NCBI RefSeq assembly: GCF_022878925.1
Contig: NZ_CP084626.1
Coordinates: forward strand, 2,604,001 to 2,668,000
Direction of reading: 5' to 3'
DNA: 64,000 nt
Origin: Caballeronia sp. TF1N1
GTDB lineage: Bacteria; Pseudomonadota; Gammaproteobacteria; Burkholderiales; Burkholderiaceae
Shown here: in pieces, positions 27,876 through 38,695 of the stretch
Layout: every line of letters starts with the position of its first letter
How positions within the stretch are numbered: position 1 is the stretch's first letter
Made by a program: the position numbers and the translations under genes
Notes under the pieces: model-generated
Told to the model about the DNA's origin: nothing
The model's input: only the letters and a program-made list of their open reading frames with translations
The model's database searches: none

Positions 27876-28623
27876 AACTTCCCGCGAGAAAATCCGCACC
27901 AATGATATCGATGCGATCCGTGCAGATCGCATCGACTCCCCATTGGGCGAGCAACTTCACGCGCTCAGGTTCATTCGGTGTGTAGGCAAGTACGCGCAAG
28001 CCCGCGTCCTTGATTTCGCGAACGAGTGCTTCGCTCAAATGCCGGTGACTCGCATGCAGCGACACGCATGCGAGTGCCGACGTTTGTTCGCGCCAGTCGA
28101 CCGGAACTTCCTCGTACAGCATGCCGCGAGGAAGCTCTGGTGCCGCGTTGCGCGCGGCTTGCAGCGCCACGTATGAAAACGACGACAGCAACGGCGCTGG
28201 TTCCGCACTCGCCCACAAGCGCGCCGTCTCACGCGCGACAAGCTCACCCGTTTCGACTTCGCGTCCAGGACACGGCTTGATTTCCACGTTTGCCGCCATA
28301 TCGAGTTCCGCGCAACGCGCGTGTACTTCAGCGAGCGTCGGCATATGCGCGCCCGCGAATGGCTTGCCGAACCACGAGCCCGCATCGAGTGCACGGATCT
28401 GCGCGTAAGTCATCGAGCGCGCGGGTCCATGACCGTTCGACGTGCGATCGACGTCATCGTCGTGCAGCAGAAAAACCACATTGTCGGCCGAGAGCTTTGC
28501 ATCGAATTCGATCATGCGCAGACCGCGCCGCGCGCCTTCGTCGATGCCTTCGAGCGTGTTCTCGGGCGCGAGCTTGCCGCCGCCGCGATGCGCGACGATT
28601 GCGGGATAAGGCCAGGTTCTCAT
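27874..28623 (-). CDS. ugpQ: Glycerophosphodiester phosphodiesterase
   Basis: Cytoplasmic enzyme that cleaves glycerophosphodiesters to glycerol-3-phosphate and alcohol. The 249-residue protein starts MRTWPYPAIVAHRGGGKLAP. It carries the catalytic HRGG at residues 12-15, ENTLEGIDEG, the metal-binding EFDAKLSADNVVFLLHDD and NVEIKPCPG, all GDPD-family markers. It is the last gene of the ugp set, 14 bp after ugpC. The open frame extends upstream through ugpC in another frame and is not coding there. Confidence 0.95.
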   Translation of the reverse strand: MRTWPYPAIVAHRGGGKLAPENTLEGIDEGARRGLRMIEFDAKLSADNVVFLLHDDDVDRTSNGHGPARSMTYAQIRALDAGSWFGKPFAGAHMPTLAEVHARCAELDMAANVEIKPCPGREVETGELVARETARLWASAEPAPLLSSFSYVALQAARNAAPELPRGMLYEEVPVDWREQTSALACVSLHASHRHLSEALVREIKDAGLRVLAYTPNEPERVKLLAQWGVDAICTDRIDIIGADFLAGS

Positions 28624-28637
28624 CGCGGATACTCCCT

Positions 28638-29723
28638 TCAGTCGACGCGCCGACCGCTCGCCGGATCGAAGAAATGCAGTTGTTGCGGCGGCACGGACAC
28701 CGCCAGCTTTTCGCCACGCTGCGGCCGGTGCGTATGCGGCAAACGCGCCGCCACGTCGTGCTTGCCCCACTTGCCGTGCGCGAGATTGTCGGCGCCGAGC
28801 AGCTCGGTGGAATCGACATCGAGCGTCGCGCTCGCCGCGCCGACGATGCCCGGTGTCATATGCTCGGGACGAAGGCCGATGATCCACTCGCGGCCGTGCA
28901 TCGTGCCGTTCAAACCGGCAGCGCCCGCAACCGGCAGCTTCGGTCCGCCGTCCGCCACCTCGAACGTCGAGCCGTTTTCCGACAAGCGCCCTTCGAGCAG
29001 ATTCATCGCGGGCGAGCCGATGAAGCTCGCGACGAACACCGTCGCCGGCCGCTCGTAGACTTCGGTCGGCGCGCCGATCTGCTCGGCGTGTCCCTTGTTC
29101 ATGACGATGACGCGTTGCGCGAGCGTCATCGCTTCGATCTGGTCGTGCGTAACGTAAAGGCTCGTGGTTGCGAGTCGCGCGTGAAGGCGTTGAATCTCGA
29201 GACGCATTTGCACGCGCAGTTTGGCGTCGAGATTCGAGAGCGGTTCGTCGAAGAGGAACACGGCCGGTTCGCGCACGATCGCGCGGCCCATGGCAACGCG
29301 CTGGCGCTGCCCGCCCGACAGTTCGCGCGGCTTGCGCGCGAGCAGCGGTTCGAGTTCGAGAATGCGCGCCGCATTCGCCACGCGGCTCTCGATAGTCGCG
29401 CGATCCGCGCCGCCGATCTTGAGCGCGTAAGCCATGTTCTGCGCGACGCTCATATGCGGATAGAGCGCGTAGTTCTGGAACACCATCGCGATGTCGCGAT
29501 CCTTTGGCTCCAGCTTGTTGACGACCTTGCCGCCGATCTGGATCTCGCCCTCGGACACGCTTTCGAGCCCCGCGACCATGCGCAGCAACGTCGATTTTCC
29601 GCAGCCCGAAGGACCGACCATGACGACGAACTCGCCATCCGCGATTGCCACGTCGATGCCATGCAGCACGAAGTTCTTGCCGTCGTAGCTTTTCCTGACC
29701 GCCTTGAGATTCAACGCAGCCAT
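28638..29723 (-). CDS. ugpC: sn-Glycerol-3-phosphate ABC transporter ATPase
   Basis: The 361-residue ATP-binding subunit of the UgpBAEC importer. Walker [10 protein letters not shown] begins at about residue 38, then [29 protein letters not shown] and the switch YVTHDQIEA. The C-terminal TOBE-type domain of the MalK/UgpC family follows, with [12 protein letters not shown]. It starts three bases after the ABM gene's stop and is followed by ugpQ. Confidence 0.95.
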   Translation of the reverse strand: MAALNLKAVRKSYDGKNFVLHGIDVAIADGEFVVMVGPSGCGKSTLLRMVAGLESVSEGEIQIGGKVVNKLEPKDRDIAMVFQNYALYPHMSVAQNMAYALKIGGADRATIESRVANAARILELEPLLARKPRELSGGQRQRVAMGRAIVREPAVFLFDEPLSNLDAKLRVQMRLEIQRLHARLATTSLYVTHDQIEAMTLAQRVIVMNKGHAEQIGAPTEVYERPATVFVASFIGSPAMNLLEGRLSENGSTFEVADGGPKLPVAGAAGLNGTMHGREWIIGLRPEHMTPGIVGAASATLDVDSTELLGADNLAHGKWGKHDVAARLPHTHRPQRGEKLAVSVPPQQLHFFDPASGRRVD

Positions 29724-29726
29724 CGA

Positions 29727-30038
29727 TCAGTCCCGCAGCGCGCCGCACACCGTCGCGAAATGCGCGACCGCGATGCCCGGCTCATAGAAGCGATGCAGCA
29801 GCGCGCGCCATTGCTGGTAACCCGCCGATTGCCGAAAGCCCGGATCATGCGCCGCGACCGAATCCCAACGCACCAGCAACACGTATTGCGAGCCGTTGCC
29901 GGCGTCCGCCCCGCGCACGAGCTCATGCGAACGATAGCCCGGCTGCGCCGCGATGATCTTCTGCGCTTCGTCGAAAGCGGCTTCGAATGCGCTTTCCTCG
30001 CCGGCCATGACCGGCAACTGCGCGATTTCGAGAATCAT
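29727..30038 (-). CDS. Antibiotic biosynthesis monooxygenase (ABM)-domain protein
   Basis: A 103-residue protein with one ABM/ferredoxin-like domain: MILEIAQLPVMAGEESAFE at the start, then AAQPGYRSHEL and SQYVLLVRWDSVAAHDPGF. Small ABM proteins act as heme-degrading or quinol monooxygenases, or simply as small-molecule binding dimers; no heme ligand can be assigned here. It lies between ugpE (69 bp) and ugpC (3 bp), so it belongs to the transport operon, where it is not a standard component. I prefer the ATG at 30038 to one 54 bases upstream because the fold begins there. Confidence 0.85.
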   Translation of the reverse strand: MILEIAQLPVMAGEESAFEAAFDEAQKIIAAQPGYRSHELVRGADAGNGSQYVLLVRWDSVAAHDPGFRQSAGYQQWRALLHRFYEPGIAVAHFATVCGALRD

Positions 30039-30107
30039 GTCTGAAGTCTCCCGTTTGAGCCCGAGCGGACGCTTTCTGTTCTCGGGCGTCATGCCAAGGT
30101 GGTTGCG

Positions 30108-30953
30108 TTATTTTTCCGAATCGACGAGGCCGCGCACGAACCAGCGCTGCATCGTCAGGACGACCGCGAGCGGCGGCAACATGGCGAGCAAGGTCGCGGT
30201 CATGACGAGATGCCACTCGGTCGCGGTATCGCCTGATGCGATCATGCTCTTGATGCCCACCACCGCGGTTTGCAGCGACTGCTCGTTGGTGATGAGAATC
30301 GGCCACAAATACTGATTCCAGCCGTAGATGAACGTGATGACGAAGAGCGCCGCGATGTTCGTCTTCGACAGCGGCAGCACGACATCCCAGAAGAAACGCA
30401 GCGGCCCCGCGCCGTCGATGCGCGCCGCTTCCATCAGTTCGTCCGGCAGCGTCATGAAGAACTGGCGGAACAGAAAGGTCGCGGTCGCCGATGCAATGAG
30501 CGGCAGCGTAAGCCCGGCGTACGTGTTCGACAGATGCATCGACGACACGACCTGCACCGTCGGGAAAATACGCACTTCCACCGGCAGCATGAGCGTGACG
30601 AAGATCAGCCAGAACGCTAAGTTCTTGAACGGAAAGCGGAAGAACACGATCGCATACGCCGAGATGATCGACACCGCGATCTTGCCGATGGAGATCACGA
30701 GCGCCATCACGAGGCTGTTGATCAGCATGCGTCCGAAAGGCGCCGCCGCGTTGCCGCTGCCGTGCGTCCAGATGTTCGCCACGTTTTCGAAGAGATGCGT
30801 GCTCGGCACGAGCGAGAGCGGCACGGTGAAGACTTCCTTCGAATTCATCGTGGCCGCGCAGAACGCGACATACACCGGAAACACGATCAGCGCGACGCCT
30901 ACGAGCAGCACCGCGTGACAGAAGATATCGAAGCCGCGTCGGTTCTCGATCAT
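30108..30953 (-). CDS. ugpE: sn-Glycerol-3-phosphate ABC transporter permease UgpE
   Basis: A 281-residue inner-membrane permease with six predicted helices. The ATPase-contacting EAA loop reads [20 protein letters not shown]. The sequence [20 protein letters not shown] near the N-terminus matches UgpE. Its start overlaps the ugpA stop by four bases (ATGA), and the ABM gene follows. Confidence 0.94.
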   Translation of the reverse strand: MIENRRGFDIFCHAVLLVGVALIVFPVYVAFCAATMNSKEVFTVPLSLVPSTHLFENVANIWTHGSGNAAAPFGRMLINSLVMALVISIGKIAVSIISAYAIVFFRFPFKNLAFWLIFVTLMLPVEVRIFPTVQVVSSMHLSNTYAGLTLPLIASATATFLFRQFFMTLPDELMEAARIDGAGPLRFFWDVVLPLSKTNIAALFVITFIYGWNQYLWPILITNEQSLQTAVVGIKSMIASGDTATEWHLVMTATLLAMLPPLAVVLTMQRWFVRGLVDSEK

Positions 30954-31834
30954 GAATATTGCACCCTGCGTTCGACGAAGCGGAACTGCACGATGGTCAA
31001 CGCAACGACGATCACCATCAGCACGACCGATTGCGCGCCCGAACTACCGATGTCGAGACCCTGAAAGCCTTCCGCGAAAATCTTGTAGATGAGTGTCTTG
31101 GTCGACTGCGCCGGGCCGCCGCCGGTGGCGGCGTCGATCACGGGGAAGGTGTCGAAGAATGCATAGACCAGATTCACGACGAGCAGGAAGAAACTCGTCG
31201 GCGAAAGCAGCGGTAGCGCAATGCCGAAAAAGCGTCGCACGGGACCGGCGCCGTCGATGGCCGCGGCTTCGATCAGCGACTGCGGAATTGCCTGAAGTCC
31301 CGCATAGAAGAACAGGAAGTTGTAGCTGACCTGCTTCCACACCGACGCGAGCACGACGAGAAACATGGCCTGCGTGCCGTTCAGTGCGTGGTTCCACACG
31401 ATGCCCTGCTTCGCGAGCGCATACGTCACGAGCCCGATGCTCGGGTTGAACAGAAACGACCACAACACCGCCGCAATCGCGGGCGCGACGGCATATGGCC
31501 AGATGAGCAACGTCTGATACGCTTTCGCGCCACGCGTCACGCGGTCGGCGCACGCGGCGAGCAGCAGCGAGATCACGAGTCCCGACACGGTAACGAGCGC
31601 GCAGAAGATCATCGTCGTATTGAACGACGACAGATAAAGCGGGTCCGCGAAAAGCTGCTTGAAGTTCGCGAGGCCGACGAATTCGCTCGACGTGCCGAAC
31701 GCGTCCTGACTCTGCGTGGATTGCCAGAGCGCTTCGCCCGCCGGCCACAGAAAGAACAGCGCGGTGATCGCGAGCTGAGGCGCAACGAGCAGATACGGCA
31801 GGACGCTCGTATCGAAACGAGACCGTTTTTCCAT
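30950..31834 (-). CDS. ugpA: sn-Glycerol-3-phosphate ABC transporter permease UgpA
   Basis: The 294-residue partner permease. The EAA loop reads [20 protein letters not shown], and [20 protein letters not shown] forms the first membrane helix. [19 protein letters not shown] is the conserved periplasmic loop of UgpA. It follows ugpB by 58 bp and overlaps ugpE. Confidence 0.95.
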   Translation of the reverse strand: MEKRSRFDTSVLPYLLVAPQLAITALFFLWPAGEALWQSTQSQDAFGTSSEFVGLANFKQLFADPLYLSSFNTTMIFCALVTVSGLVISLLLAACADRVTRGAKAYQTLLIWPYAVAPAIAAVLWSFLFNPSIGLVTYALAKQGIVWNHALNGTQAMFLVVLASVWKQVSYNFLFFYAGLQAIPQSLIEAAAIDGAGPVRRFFGIALPLLSPTSFFLLVVNLVYAFFDTFPVIDAATGGGPAQSTKTLIYKIFAEGFQGLDIGSSGAQSVVLMVIVVALTIVQFRFVERRVQYS

Positions 31835-31892
31835 CGATGTATCCTGAAACGGCGCCCGCGAGAAACACGCGGGCGCGCTGCGTCATGGGCGC

Positions 31893-33218
31893 TTAACCAC
31901 CGCTCTTTTCGAAGCGGCGCAGCAGTTCGTCACCGCGCGAAACCGAAGAATCGAGCGCCTGTTGCGGCGTCTTCTTCTCCGCCCAGACCTGCTCCAGTTC
32001 TTCATCGACGACGGTGCGAATCTGCGGCATGTTGCCAAGACGCAAACCCTTGGTGAAGGCGAGCGGCGGCTTGTTCAGCATCTGCTTGATGGCGATATCC
32101 GCGCCGGGATTCTTGTCGTAGAACCCCTGCTTCTGCGTGAGTTCGTAGGCCGCTTGCGTGACCGGCAGATAGCCCGTGTCCTGATGCCACTTCGCCGCGA
32201 CCGGCGGCGAAGTCAGATAAGCGAGAAACTTCGCGACGCCCTTGTACACGGCCGGGTCCTTGCCCGACAGCACCCAGAGACTCGCGCCGCCGATGATCGC
32301 GTTCTGCGGCGCGCCCTTCACGCTCGCGTCGTAAGGCATCATGCCGACGCCGTATTCGAACTTCGCGAACTTGTTGATGGTCGCGCGCGAGCCCGACGAG
32401 TTCGTGATGATGCCGCAATCGCCGCTATAGAACTTCGAGACCGGCTCGTCCCTGCGGCCCACGTAGGTGAAGTTGCCTTCTTTCGCCATCTTCTGCAGGA
32501 AGGCGATATGCGCGACTTGCAGCGGCTTGTTGAAGTCGAGCTTGGCGTCGAGCCCGTCGAAGCCGTTGTTCTTCGTCGCGAACGGCGCCGCATGCCACGC
32601 GCTGTAGTTTTCGAGCTGAATCCAGCTTTGCCAGCCCGACGAATAACCGCACGAGTAACCGGCGGCCTTTATCTTCTTTGCGTCGGTTTCGACATCGGCC
32701 CAGGTCTTCGGCGGCTGGTTCGGGTCGAGTCCCGCCTTCTTGAAGGCGTCCTTGTTGTAGTACAGAACCGGCGTGGAGCTGTTGAACGGCATAGAGATGA
32801 GATGGCCGGTCTTCGCGTCGCTGTAGTAACCGGAGATGGTCGGCACGAAGGCCTTCTCGTCGAGCGGCACGCCTGCCTGCTTGAAGACGTCGTAGACCGG
32901 AACGACGGCTTTCTTGCCCTGCATCATCGTTGCCGTGCCGACTTCGTAGACTTGCAGGATCGCGGGCGCGTTGCCGCTGCGAAACGCCGCGATGCCCGCC
33001 GCGAGCGTCTGATCATACGTACCCTTGAACACGGGGACGATCTTGTAATCGCTTTGCGACGCGTTGAAGTCGTTGGCGATGTCGTTGACGCGCTCGCCGA
33101 GCGCGGCTTCCATGGCGTGCCAGAACTGGATTTCCGTCGCGGCCTGCGCTGCGGTGCTGCCGGCGAACGCGAGCACGGCAGCTGCTGCGATCGAGCGGAA
33201 CGAGGGCATGCGTCTCAT
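31893..33218 (-). CDS. ugpB: sn-Glycerol-3-phosphate-binding periplasmic protein
   Basis: The substrate-binding protein of the Ugp importer. The 441-residue precursor has a Sec signal peptide ([20 protein letters not shown], cleavage near residue 26). The mature sequence begins [20 protein letters not shown], typical of UgpB, and includes [20 protein letters not shown] and the binding-site tryptophan region [16 protein letters not shown]. The gene starts only 47 bp after dgt, so it may share the dgt transcript; I found no Pho box in this gap. Confidence 0.95.
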   Translation of the reverse strand: MRRMPSFRSIAAAAVLAFAGSTAAQAATEIQFWHAMEAALGERVNDIANDFNASQSDYKIVPVFKGTYDQTLAAGIAAFRSGNAPAILQVYEVGTATMMQGKKAVVPVYDVFKQAGVPLDEKAFVPTISGYYSDAKTGHLISMPFNSSTPVLYYNKDAFKKAGLDPNQPPKTWADVETDAKKIKAAGYSCGYSSGWQSWIQLENYSAWHAAPFATKNNGFDGLDAKLDFNKPLQVAHIAFLQKMAKEGNFTYVGRRDEPVSKFYSGDCGIITNSSGSRATINKFAKFEYGVGMMPYDASVKGAPQNAIIGGASLWVLSGKDPAVYKGVAKFLAYLTSPPVAAKWHQDTGYLPVTQAAYELTQKQGFYDKNPGADIAIKQMLNKPPLAFTKGLRLGNMPQIRTVVDEELEQVWAEKKTPQQALDSSVSRGDELLRRFEKSGG

Positions 33219-33265
33219 CGAGAAAGTCTCCTTGAATTGATTCTTGCGCGTTGAAACGCGCGATA

Positions 33266-34486
33266 TTAGTTGTTGTCGATGACAAACAGGCGTTGATACT
33301 CCTTCAGTGCATAGCGGTCGGTCATGCCCGCGATGTAATGCGCGACGAGCCGCGCCTGCGAGCTGTCGTGGCCGGTTGAACTCGCGTCGTTGGCCGACTC
33401 CTCCACCGCGGCCTGACGCGCCTGATAAGCGGGCGGCAACAGGCGCGGGTCGTCGGTGAACGCGTCGAAGAGACCCGTCACGACGCGCTTCGCCTTGTTT
33501 GCCATGCGCATCACGCGATAGTGCCGGTACAGGTTCCTGAACAGAAAACGCTTGAGCGCGGCAGCTTGCGCGGCAATTTCATCGCTATGCGCGACGAGCG
33601 GCGGCGCGTTGCGGATATCGTCGATGGACTTCGGCGCCACGCGCGTGAGATTGCGGCTCGTCGCCTCGATCAGATCGACGATCAACGTGTTGATGATGCT
33701 GCGAATGGTCTCGTGAATCAGCCTGCGTCCGCCGATATCCGGATACGCGGCGCGCGCGACATCGAAATGCGTATGCCAGAGGCTGACTTCGGAAAGCTGT
33801 TCGAGCGTGATGAAGCCGGAGCGCAAGCCGTCGTCGACATCGTGATTGTTGTAGGCGATTTCGTCGGCGACATTGGCGATCTGCGCTTCGAGCGACGGCT
33901 GCTTGCCCGTGAGAAAGCGTTCGCCGAGATCGCCGAGCTTGCGCGCATTTTCGCGCGAGCAATGCTTGAGAATGCCCTCGCGCGTCTCGAAGCAGAGGTT
34001 GAGGCCGTCGAATGCGCCGTAATGCTCTTCGAGCTGATCCACCACCGCGAGGCTTTGCAGATTGTGCTCGAAGCCGCCGTGATCGCGCATGCATTCGTTG
34101 AGCGCGTCCTGGCCCGCGTGACCAAACGGCGTGTGGCCGAGATCGTGCGCAAGCGAAATCGCTTCGACCAAATCTTCGTTCAAATTCAGATTGCGAGCGA
34201 CCGAACGCGCGATCTGCGCGACTTCGAGACTATGCGTGAGACGCGTGCGAAAGAGGTCGCCTTCGTGATTGACGAACACCTGCGTCTTGTATTCGAGCCG
34301 CCGGAATGCAGTGGAGTGCACGATGCGGTCGCGGTCGCGCTGGAATTCGGTACGGGCGGCAGGCGGCGCTTCGGCGTACCGGCGTCCGCGCGACAACGCC
34401 GAATGCGCCGCGTACGGCGCGAGATACGCTTCGAACGAGCCCGATGGCGGCCCGCTCGACGGAAGTAGACTTTCTATTTCGCTCAC
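33266..34486 (-). CDS. dgt: Deoxyguanosinetriphosphate triphosphohydrolase-like protein
   Basis: HD-domain dNTP triphosphohydrolase that converts dNTPs to nucleosides and triphosphate. The 406-residue protein has the first histidine in [20 protein letters not shown], the HD pair in [16 protein letters not shown], and a later [17 protein letters not shown] with the fourth metal ligand aspartate. The N-terminal [20 protein letters not shown] is a family signature. At this length it belongs to the dGTPase-like type rather than to the 505-residue E. coli Dgt. It lies 70 bp after aroB. Confidence 0.93.
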   Translation of the reverse strand: MSEIESLLPSSGPPSGSFEAYLAPYAAHSALSRGRRYAEAPPAARTEFQRDRDRIVHSTAFRRLEYKTQVFVNHEGDLFRTRLTHSLEVAQIARSVARNLNLNEDLVEAISLAHDLGHTPFGHAGQDALNECMRDHGGFEHNLQSLAVVDQLEEHYGAFDGLNLCFETREGILKHCSRENARKLGDLGERFLTGKQPSLEAQIANVADEIAYNNHDVDDGLRSGFITLEQLSEVSLWHTHFDVARAAYPDIGGRRLIHETIRSIINTLIVDLIEATSRNLTRVAPKSIDDIRNAPPLVAHSDEIAAQAAALKRFLFRNLYRHYRVMRMANKAKRVVTGLFDAFTDDPRLLPPAYQARQAAVEESANDASSTGHDSSQARLVAHYIAGMTDRYALKEYQRLFVIDNN

Positions 34487-34556
34487 CGGCTGCTCCGCTC
34501 AAGTCGTGGTTCCGGTTGTCTCCGGCATTGCCGCCGGGTCGGCGCCGATCCGATAC

Positions 34557-35654
34557 TCAGACGCTTGCGGCGAGCGTCTCGCGCACGGCGTGGTCGGGCG
34601 CCTTTGCTATTTCGACCTCACCGAAGCGGGTCAGCAAAATGAACTTGATCTCGCCGGCTTCGGCTTTCTTGTCGACCTTCATCAGATCGATATAACGCCC
34701 CGCGCCGAGCGTGGGCGCCACGACCGGCAGCTTCGCGGCTTCGATCACGCGCACGAGACGCTTGCGCGCGGGCTCATCCAGTTTGCCGAGGCGCACGGAA
34801 AGATCCGCCGCCATCACCATGCCGCAGCCCACCGCTTCGCCGTGCAGCCATTCGCCGTAGCCCAGGCCCGCTTCGATGGCATGCCCGAAGGTATGACCGA
34901 AGTTGAGAATTGCGCGGCGTCCGCCTTCGCGCTCGTCCGACGCCACCACCGACGCCTTGATCTCGCACGAACGCTTGACCGCGTGAGCAAGCGCTTCTTC
35001 GTCGCGGTCGTTCAGCTTCGCGATGTTCGCTTCGATCCACTCGAAGAACTCGGCGTCCGCGATTGCCGCCGTCTTGATGACTTCCGCGAGTCCCGCAGCC
35101 AGTTCACGGTCTGGCAGCGTGCGCAAAGCGCCGATGTCCGCGATCACCGCTTGCGGCTGATAGAACGCGCCGATCATGTTCTTGCCGAGCGGATGATTGA
35201 TGCCCGTCTTGCCGCCCACCGATGAATCCACTTGCGAGAGCAAAGTGGTCGGCACTTGAATGAACGGCACGCCGCGCATATACGATGCCGCCGCGAAGCC
35301 GGTCATGTCGCCCACCACGCCGCCGCCGAGTGCGATCAGCGTGGTCTTGCGGTCGGAGCGTTCGCTGAGGAGCGCGTCGAAGATCGTGTTGAGCGTTTCC
35401 CAGTTCTTGTGCGCTTCGCCATCCGGCAGCACGACGGTCGTCACCTTCTTGCCGAGCGTGGCGAGTGCGGCGCGGAGTTCGTCGCCGTAGAGCGGGTCGA
35501 CGGTGGAGTTGGTGACGATGGCGACCGACGCGCCCTTGATATGCGGCGCGAAAAGCTCCGTGCGACCGATGAGGCCCGCACCGATATGAATGGGATAGGC
35601 GCGTTCGCCCAGTTCGACGTCGACGGTAATCGAGGGGGAAATCATGACGGACAT
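34557..35654 (-). CDS. aroB: 3-Dehydroquinate synthase
   Basis: Second enzyme of the shikimate pathway; cyclises DAHP with NAD+ and a metal. The protein has [55 protein letters not shown] and the metal site histidines in [13 protein letters not shown] place the start at 35654 (MSVMISPSI), where the ATG shares its first base with the aroK stop (TAATG); a second ATG three codons later is possible. That gives 365 residues. Confidence 0.96.
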   Translation of the reverse strand: MSVMISPSITVDVELGERAYPIHIGAGLIGRTELFAPHIKGASVAIVTNSTVDPLYGDELRAALATLGKKVTTVVLPDGEAHKNWETLNTIFDALLSERSDRKTTLIALGGGVVGDMTGFAAASYMRGVPFIQVPTTLLSQVDSSVGGKTGINHPLGKNMIGAFYQPQAVIADIGALRTLPDRELAAGLAEVIKTAAIADAEFFEWIEANIAKLNDRDEEALAHAVKRSCEIKASVVASDEREGGRRAILNFGHTFGHAIEAGLGYGEWLHGEAVGCGMVMAADLSVRLGKLDEPARKRLVRVIEAAKLPVVAPTLGAGRYIDLMKVDKKAEAGEIKFILLTRFGEVEIAKAPDHAVRETLAASV

Positions 35655-36205
35655 TATGACTGAGCCGGTTTGATGACGCCGGCCACCTCCAGTTGCATCA
35701 GGACCATGTTGACGAGCGCGTTGACGGTAGGTCGGCCGGTTTCCACGACGAAATGCGCGCACTCGTTATAGAGCGGATCACGCGTCTGAAAGAGCGCTTC
35801 CAGCTTGCCGCGCGGATCGTCGGTCTGCAAAAGCGGCCGGTTCTTGTCGCGCCGCGTGCGCTGCCAGAGATCGTGCGGATTCGCACGCAGATAGATGACG
35901 ACGCCGCGATTCTTCAGATGTTCGCGATTCTCCGGACGCAGCACCGCACCGCCGCCCGTAGCAAGCACGATACCGCTCTTTTGCGACAGCTCGTCGATAA
36001 CGTTGGCTTCGCGCTGACGAAAACCCGCCTCGCCTTCGAGCTCCCAGATCACCGGGATGCGCGCGCCGGTGCGCGCCTCGATTTCCTGATCCGAATCGAT
36101 GAATGAGCGCTGCAAGCGGCGCGCAACCGCGCGGCCCACGGTGGTTTTACCCGCCCCCATGAGTCCGACGAAAAAGATGTTCGCGTTCGCGTGCCCTTCC
36201 TGCAA
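35654..36205 (-). CDS. aroK: Shikimate kinase
   Basis: Phosphorylates shikimate with ATP. I place the start at TTG (36203-36205), giving [15 protein letters not shown], because AAGGA lies about seven bases before it and the resulting 183 residues is the normal length; an ATG much further upstream would run into pilQ and add an unrelated N-terminus. Walker A is GLMGAGKTT at about 14-22, then [22 protein letters not shown] and the lid [12 protein letters not shown]. It precedes aroB with a one-base overlap, as in E. coli. Confidence 0.94.
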   Translation of the reverse strand: MQEGHANANIFFVGLMGAGKTTVGRAVARRLQRSFIDSDQEIEARTGARIPVIWELEGEAGFRQREANVIDELSQKSGIVLATGGGAVLRPENREHLKNRGVVIYLRANPHDLWQRTRRDKNRPLLQTDDPRGKLEALFQTRDPLYNECAHFVVETGRPTVNALVNMVLMQLEVAGVIKPAQS

Positions 36206-36320
36206 CTCGGTTTCCTTCAAGTCAATCGAATTTTGTTCGTGCGGCAGCTTAAGGGCAAATAGCCCGCTTTGTCGAGTCGGGCCGCCCGCTCGCGGCCCCG
36301 CTTTCCGCTTCTTTCCGCCT

Positions 36321-37856
36321 TCATCCACTCGAAGCAATGACGTGCGGCGTAATCAGGATCACCAGCTCGTTGCGCGAGCTGCGGCGCGCGTCATGGCGGA
36401 ACAGCCAGCCGAGCCACGGCAGCTTCGACAGTCCGGGCACGCCCGTGACGTCGTTGCGCTCGTCTTCCGAGTAGATGCCGCCGATCGCCACCGTGCCGCC
36501 GTCCTCGACCTCCACGCGCGTCTGGACGTGCTTGGTGTTGATGGCCGGTCCCGCGTCGGTCTGCTCGCCGACGCTGTCTTTCGCGACATCGAGATCAAGG
36601 ATGACGTGCCCGTGCGGGGTAATCTGCGGCTCGACCTCCAGTTTGAGCGCCGCGCGCCGAAACTGCACGCCGGAAACGCCGTTGCCCACTTTCGCCTGAT
36701 ACGGCAGCTCCGTGCCCTGCTCGACCAGCGCCTTCGCGCGGTCAGCCGTCACCACACGCGGCCGGGAGACTATCTGACCGCGTCCCTCGGCTTCGAGCGC
36801 GCTCAGTTCGATGTTCAGAAGCCGCGTGGCCTGAGCCGCGAACAGCGTGAGTCCGGCCGTGGCGGCGTCGAAACCGTTGATCGGCCGCGCCGATAAATCG
36901 TACACGACGCCGTCCTTGCCGCCCGAGAGACCGCGCGCCGGGTCGTTCACGCCCGCGACGCCCAGCTTGACGCCAAGCGTGCGCGAAATGCCCGCCTCGC
37001 CTTCCAGGATCTTCGCTTCTATCACGACCTGCGGCGTGGGCTTGTCGATCTGCGCGACGAGTTCGGCGATTTGCTTCACGCGCGCGTCGAGGTCCGTCAC
37101 GAAGAGCAGATTGGTGCGCGTGTCGGCCATGGCGGAGCCGCGTTTGGACAGCACGCGCTGGCTCCCGGAGCCTGTCAGCAGCTTGCGGACGTCTTCCGCG
37201 CGCGGATAGCGCAGCACGAACGTGCGGCTCGCGAGCGGTTCGAGATCGGCGGCGCGCGCGTGCGTCTCGTAGCGCAGCTTCTCGCGTGCGGCGAGTTCCG
37301 CGAGCGGCGCGACCCAGATCACGTTGCCGTGCTGCTCCATGGCGAGGCCGTTCACGTCGAGCAGCGTGTCGAATGCGCGGCGCCACGGCACGGCGACGAG
37401 ATTGATCGACACCTGGCCGCGCACCTTGTCGCTCGCGATGATATTGAGCCCGCTGAAGCGGGCAAACGCATGCAGCGCGGCGCCCAGGTCGGCGTTCTTG
37501 AGATCGAGCGTGATCGGCTTGCCGTCGTCGGCGCTGCCGGGCGATTGCGTGCTCAGACGTTCGGGCTGCGGCATCGGCACGGGCGGGCCTTCGAGCGACT
37601 CGCTCGTTTCCGTCGATGACTTCGCGGCAGCCACGGGCTCCGCACTCTGCGCGACGGGCGGCGACAAGAGCGCGGGCGGCGCGCTCGTATCGATGGCGAA
37701 CTGGTCGGTCGACAAAGTCTCGTAGCCCGCGGGCAACGGCGGCAAAGGCGCAATGGGCTCGCTTTGATCGGCTTCGGCCCAGACCGCGTGCGACGCGAAA
37801 ACGAGCGCCAGCGCCAGAACGAGTCTCTTAAAACGAAAAGTTGGCGGCGCGATCAC
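36321..37856 (-). CDS. pilQ: Type IV pilus secretin PilQ, short form
   Basis: Outer-membrane secretin pore for type IV pili. The 511-residue precursor has a signal peptide ending near residue 27 (ASHAVWA). An STN/N0-type domain lies at about 110-180 ([20 protein letters not shown]), then an N1 domain with [15 protein letters not shown], and the secretin domain with [20 protein letters not shown] and the closing [15 protein letters not shown]. The peptidoglycan-binding AMIN domains of longer PilQ proteins are absent. It overlaps the pilO/pilP gene by four bases and precedes aroK. Confidence 0.92.
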   Translation of the reverse strand: MIAPPTFRFKRLVLALALVFASHAVWAEADQSEPIAPLPPLPAGYETLSTDQFAIDTSAPPALLSPPVAQSAEPVAAAKSSTETSESLEGPPVPMPQPERLSTQSPGSADDGKPITLDLKNADLGAALHAFARFSGLNIIASDKVRGQVSINLVAVPWRRAFDTLLDVNGLAMEQHGNVIWVAPLAELAAREKLRYETHARAADLEPLASRTFVLRYPRAEDVRKLLTGSGSQRVLSKRGSAMADTRTNLLFVTDLDARVKQIAELVAQIDKPTPQVVIEAKILEGEAGISRTLGVKLGVAGVNDPARGLSGGKDGVVYDLSARPINGFDAATAGLTLFAAQATRLLNIELSALEAEGRGQIVSRPRVVTADRAKALVEQGTELPYQAKVGNGVSGVQFRRAALKLEVEPQITPHGHVILDLDVAKDSVGEQTDAGPAINTKHVQTRVEVEDGGTVAIGGIYSEDERNDVTGVPGLSKLPWLGWLFRHDARRSSRNELVILITPHVIASSG

Positions 37857-38695
37857 TTGCGATCCTCCGCGAAACTCAGCGTGCGCGAAGCGCCGTCGTC
37901 ACTCGCGAGCTCGACCGCGCGCGGCCGCACGCGTCCGAGCCATTCGTCTCCGATCTTCTCGCCGGGCCGGAAGTCGCCAACGCCCTCGCTGCTCTGCATC
38001 AGCGCCATCGCGCGATGACGTCCGAGAAGCGTCCCGACGAGCAACAAGTCCGCGCTGCGCGAAAAGCCACCGGCGCTTTCCTTGCCGAACGGATCGATGA
38101 CGAAGGCGTTCGTGCGCGCCGGTTCGGGCAGCGGCACGGCCGGAAGATCGTCGTGAATGCGCAAGGTCGTATCGATGGAAAGTACACCCGTCTGCCGCCG
38201 GATTTGCACGCCTTCCGGTATGACGAGACGCGGCAAACCCGCGAGCGCCTCGATGAACCGCTTCATCTCAGCAAAGCCGCCTTCCGCGCGAAACCGGAGC
38301 GCGCGCGGTGCCTGGACCTCGGCGAGTTTCGTCTGAAGCGGCTCGATCTCCGTTACGTGCAACCCGCTTTGCGCGGCGAGACTGGCTACGGCGTGCAGCG
38401 CATCGGCGGCAGTCCAGTGTTCGGGGTTCAGACCGCCCGCCGCCACGCGTTTGCGCAGATCGGGCAATTGCGCCTCGATACCGCGCAGTTGGCCTGCTTT
38501 CTCCTGCGCGGCGGAGAGCGCCGCGTGGCTTGCATCGAGATCGATCAGACCGGCCGCGCGCCAGCCCTGCACGCCGATGACGCAGATGATCGCCGCGAGA
38601 AGCATCGCGCCGCAGAGCGTCCATCGAAGCGGCCATTCATGGAAGGCCGCGACTGAGCGCAGACGGCCGGCATCGTTAAAGGAAATCGTGTTCAT
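37853..38695 (-). CDS. Fused type IV pilus assembly protein, PilO plus PilP
   Basis: A 280-residue protein combining two usually separate pilus alignment proteins. Residues 1 to about 160 resemble PilO: one membrane helix (LCGAMLLAAIICVIGVQGW near 27-45), a coiled-coil part (AALSAAQEKAGQLRGIEAQL) and a ferredoxin-like domain. Residues about 190-280 resemble the beta-sandwich of PilP: SADLLLVGTLLGRHRAMALM, then VGDFRPGEKIGDEWLGRVRP. No stop or frameshift separates the halves. It lies between pilN and pilQ with four-base overlaps on both sides, exactly where separate pilO and pilP would stand. Confidence 0.85.
   Translation of the reverse strand: MNTISFNDAGRLRSVAAFHEWPLRWTLCGAMLLAAIICVIGVQGWRAAGLIDLDASHAALSAAQEKAGQLRGIEAQLPDLRKRVAAGGLNPEHWTAADALHAVASLAAQSGLHVTEIEPLQTKLAEVQAPRALRFRAEGGFAEMKRFIEALAGLPRLVIPEGVQIRRQTGVLSIDTTLRIHDDLPAVPLPEPARTNAFVIDPFGKESAGGFSRSADLLLVGTLLGRHRAMALMQSSEGVGDFRPGEKIGDEWLGRVRPRAVELASDDGASRTLSFAEDRK

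Noticed and set aside
33219..33265. Pho box before ugpB
   Set aside because: Looked for two direct CTGTCAT-like repeats and found none in the 47-bp gap.
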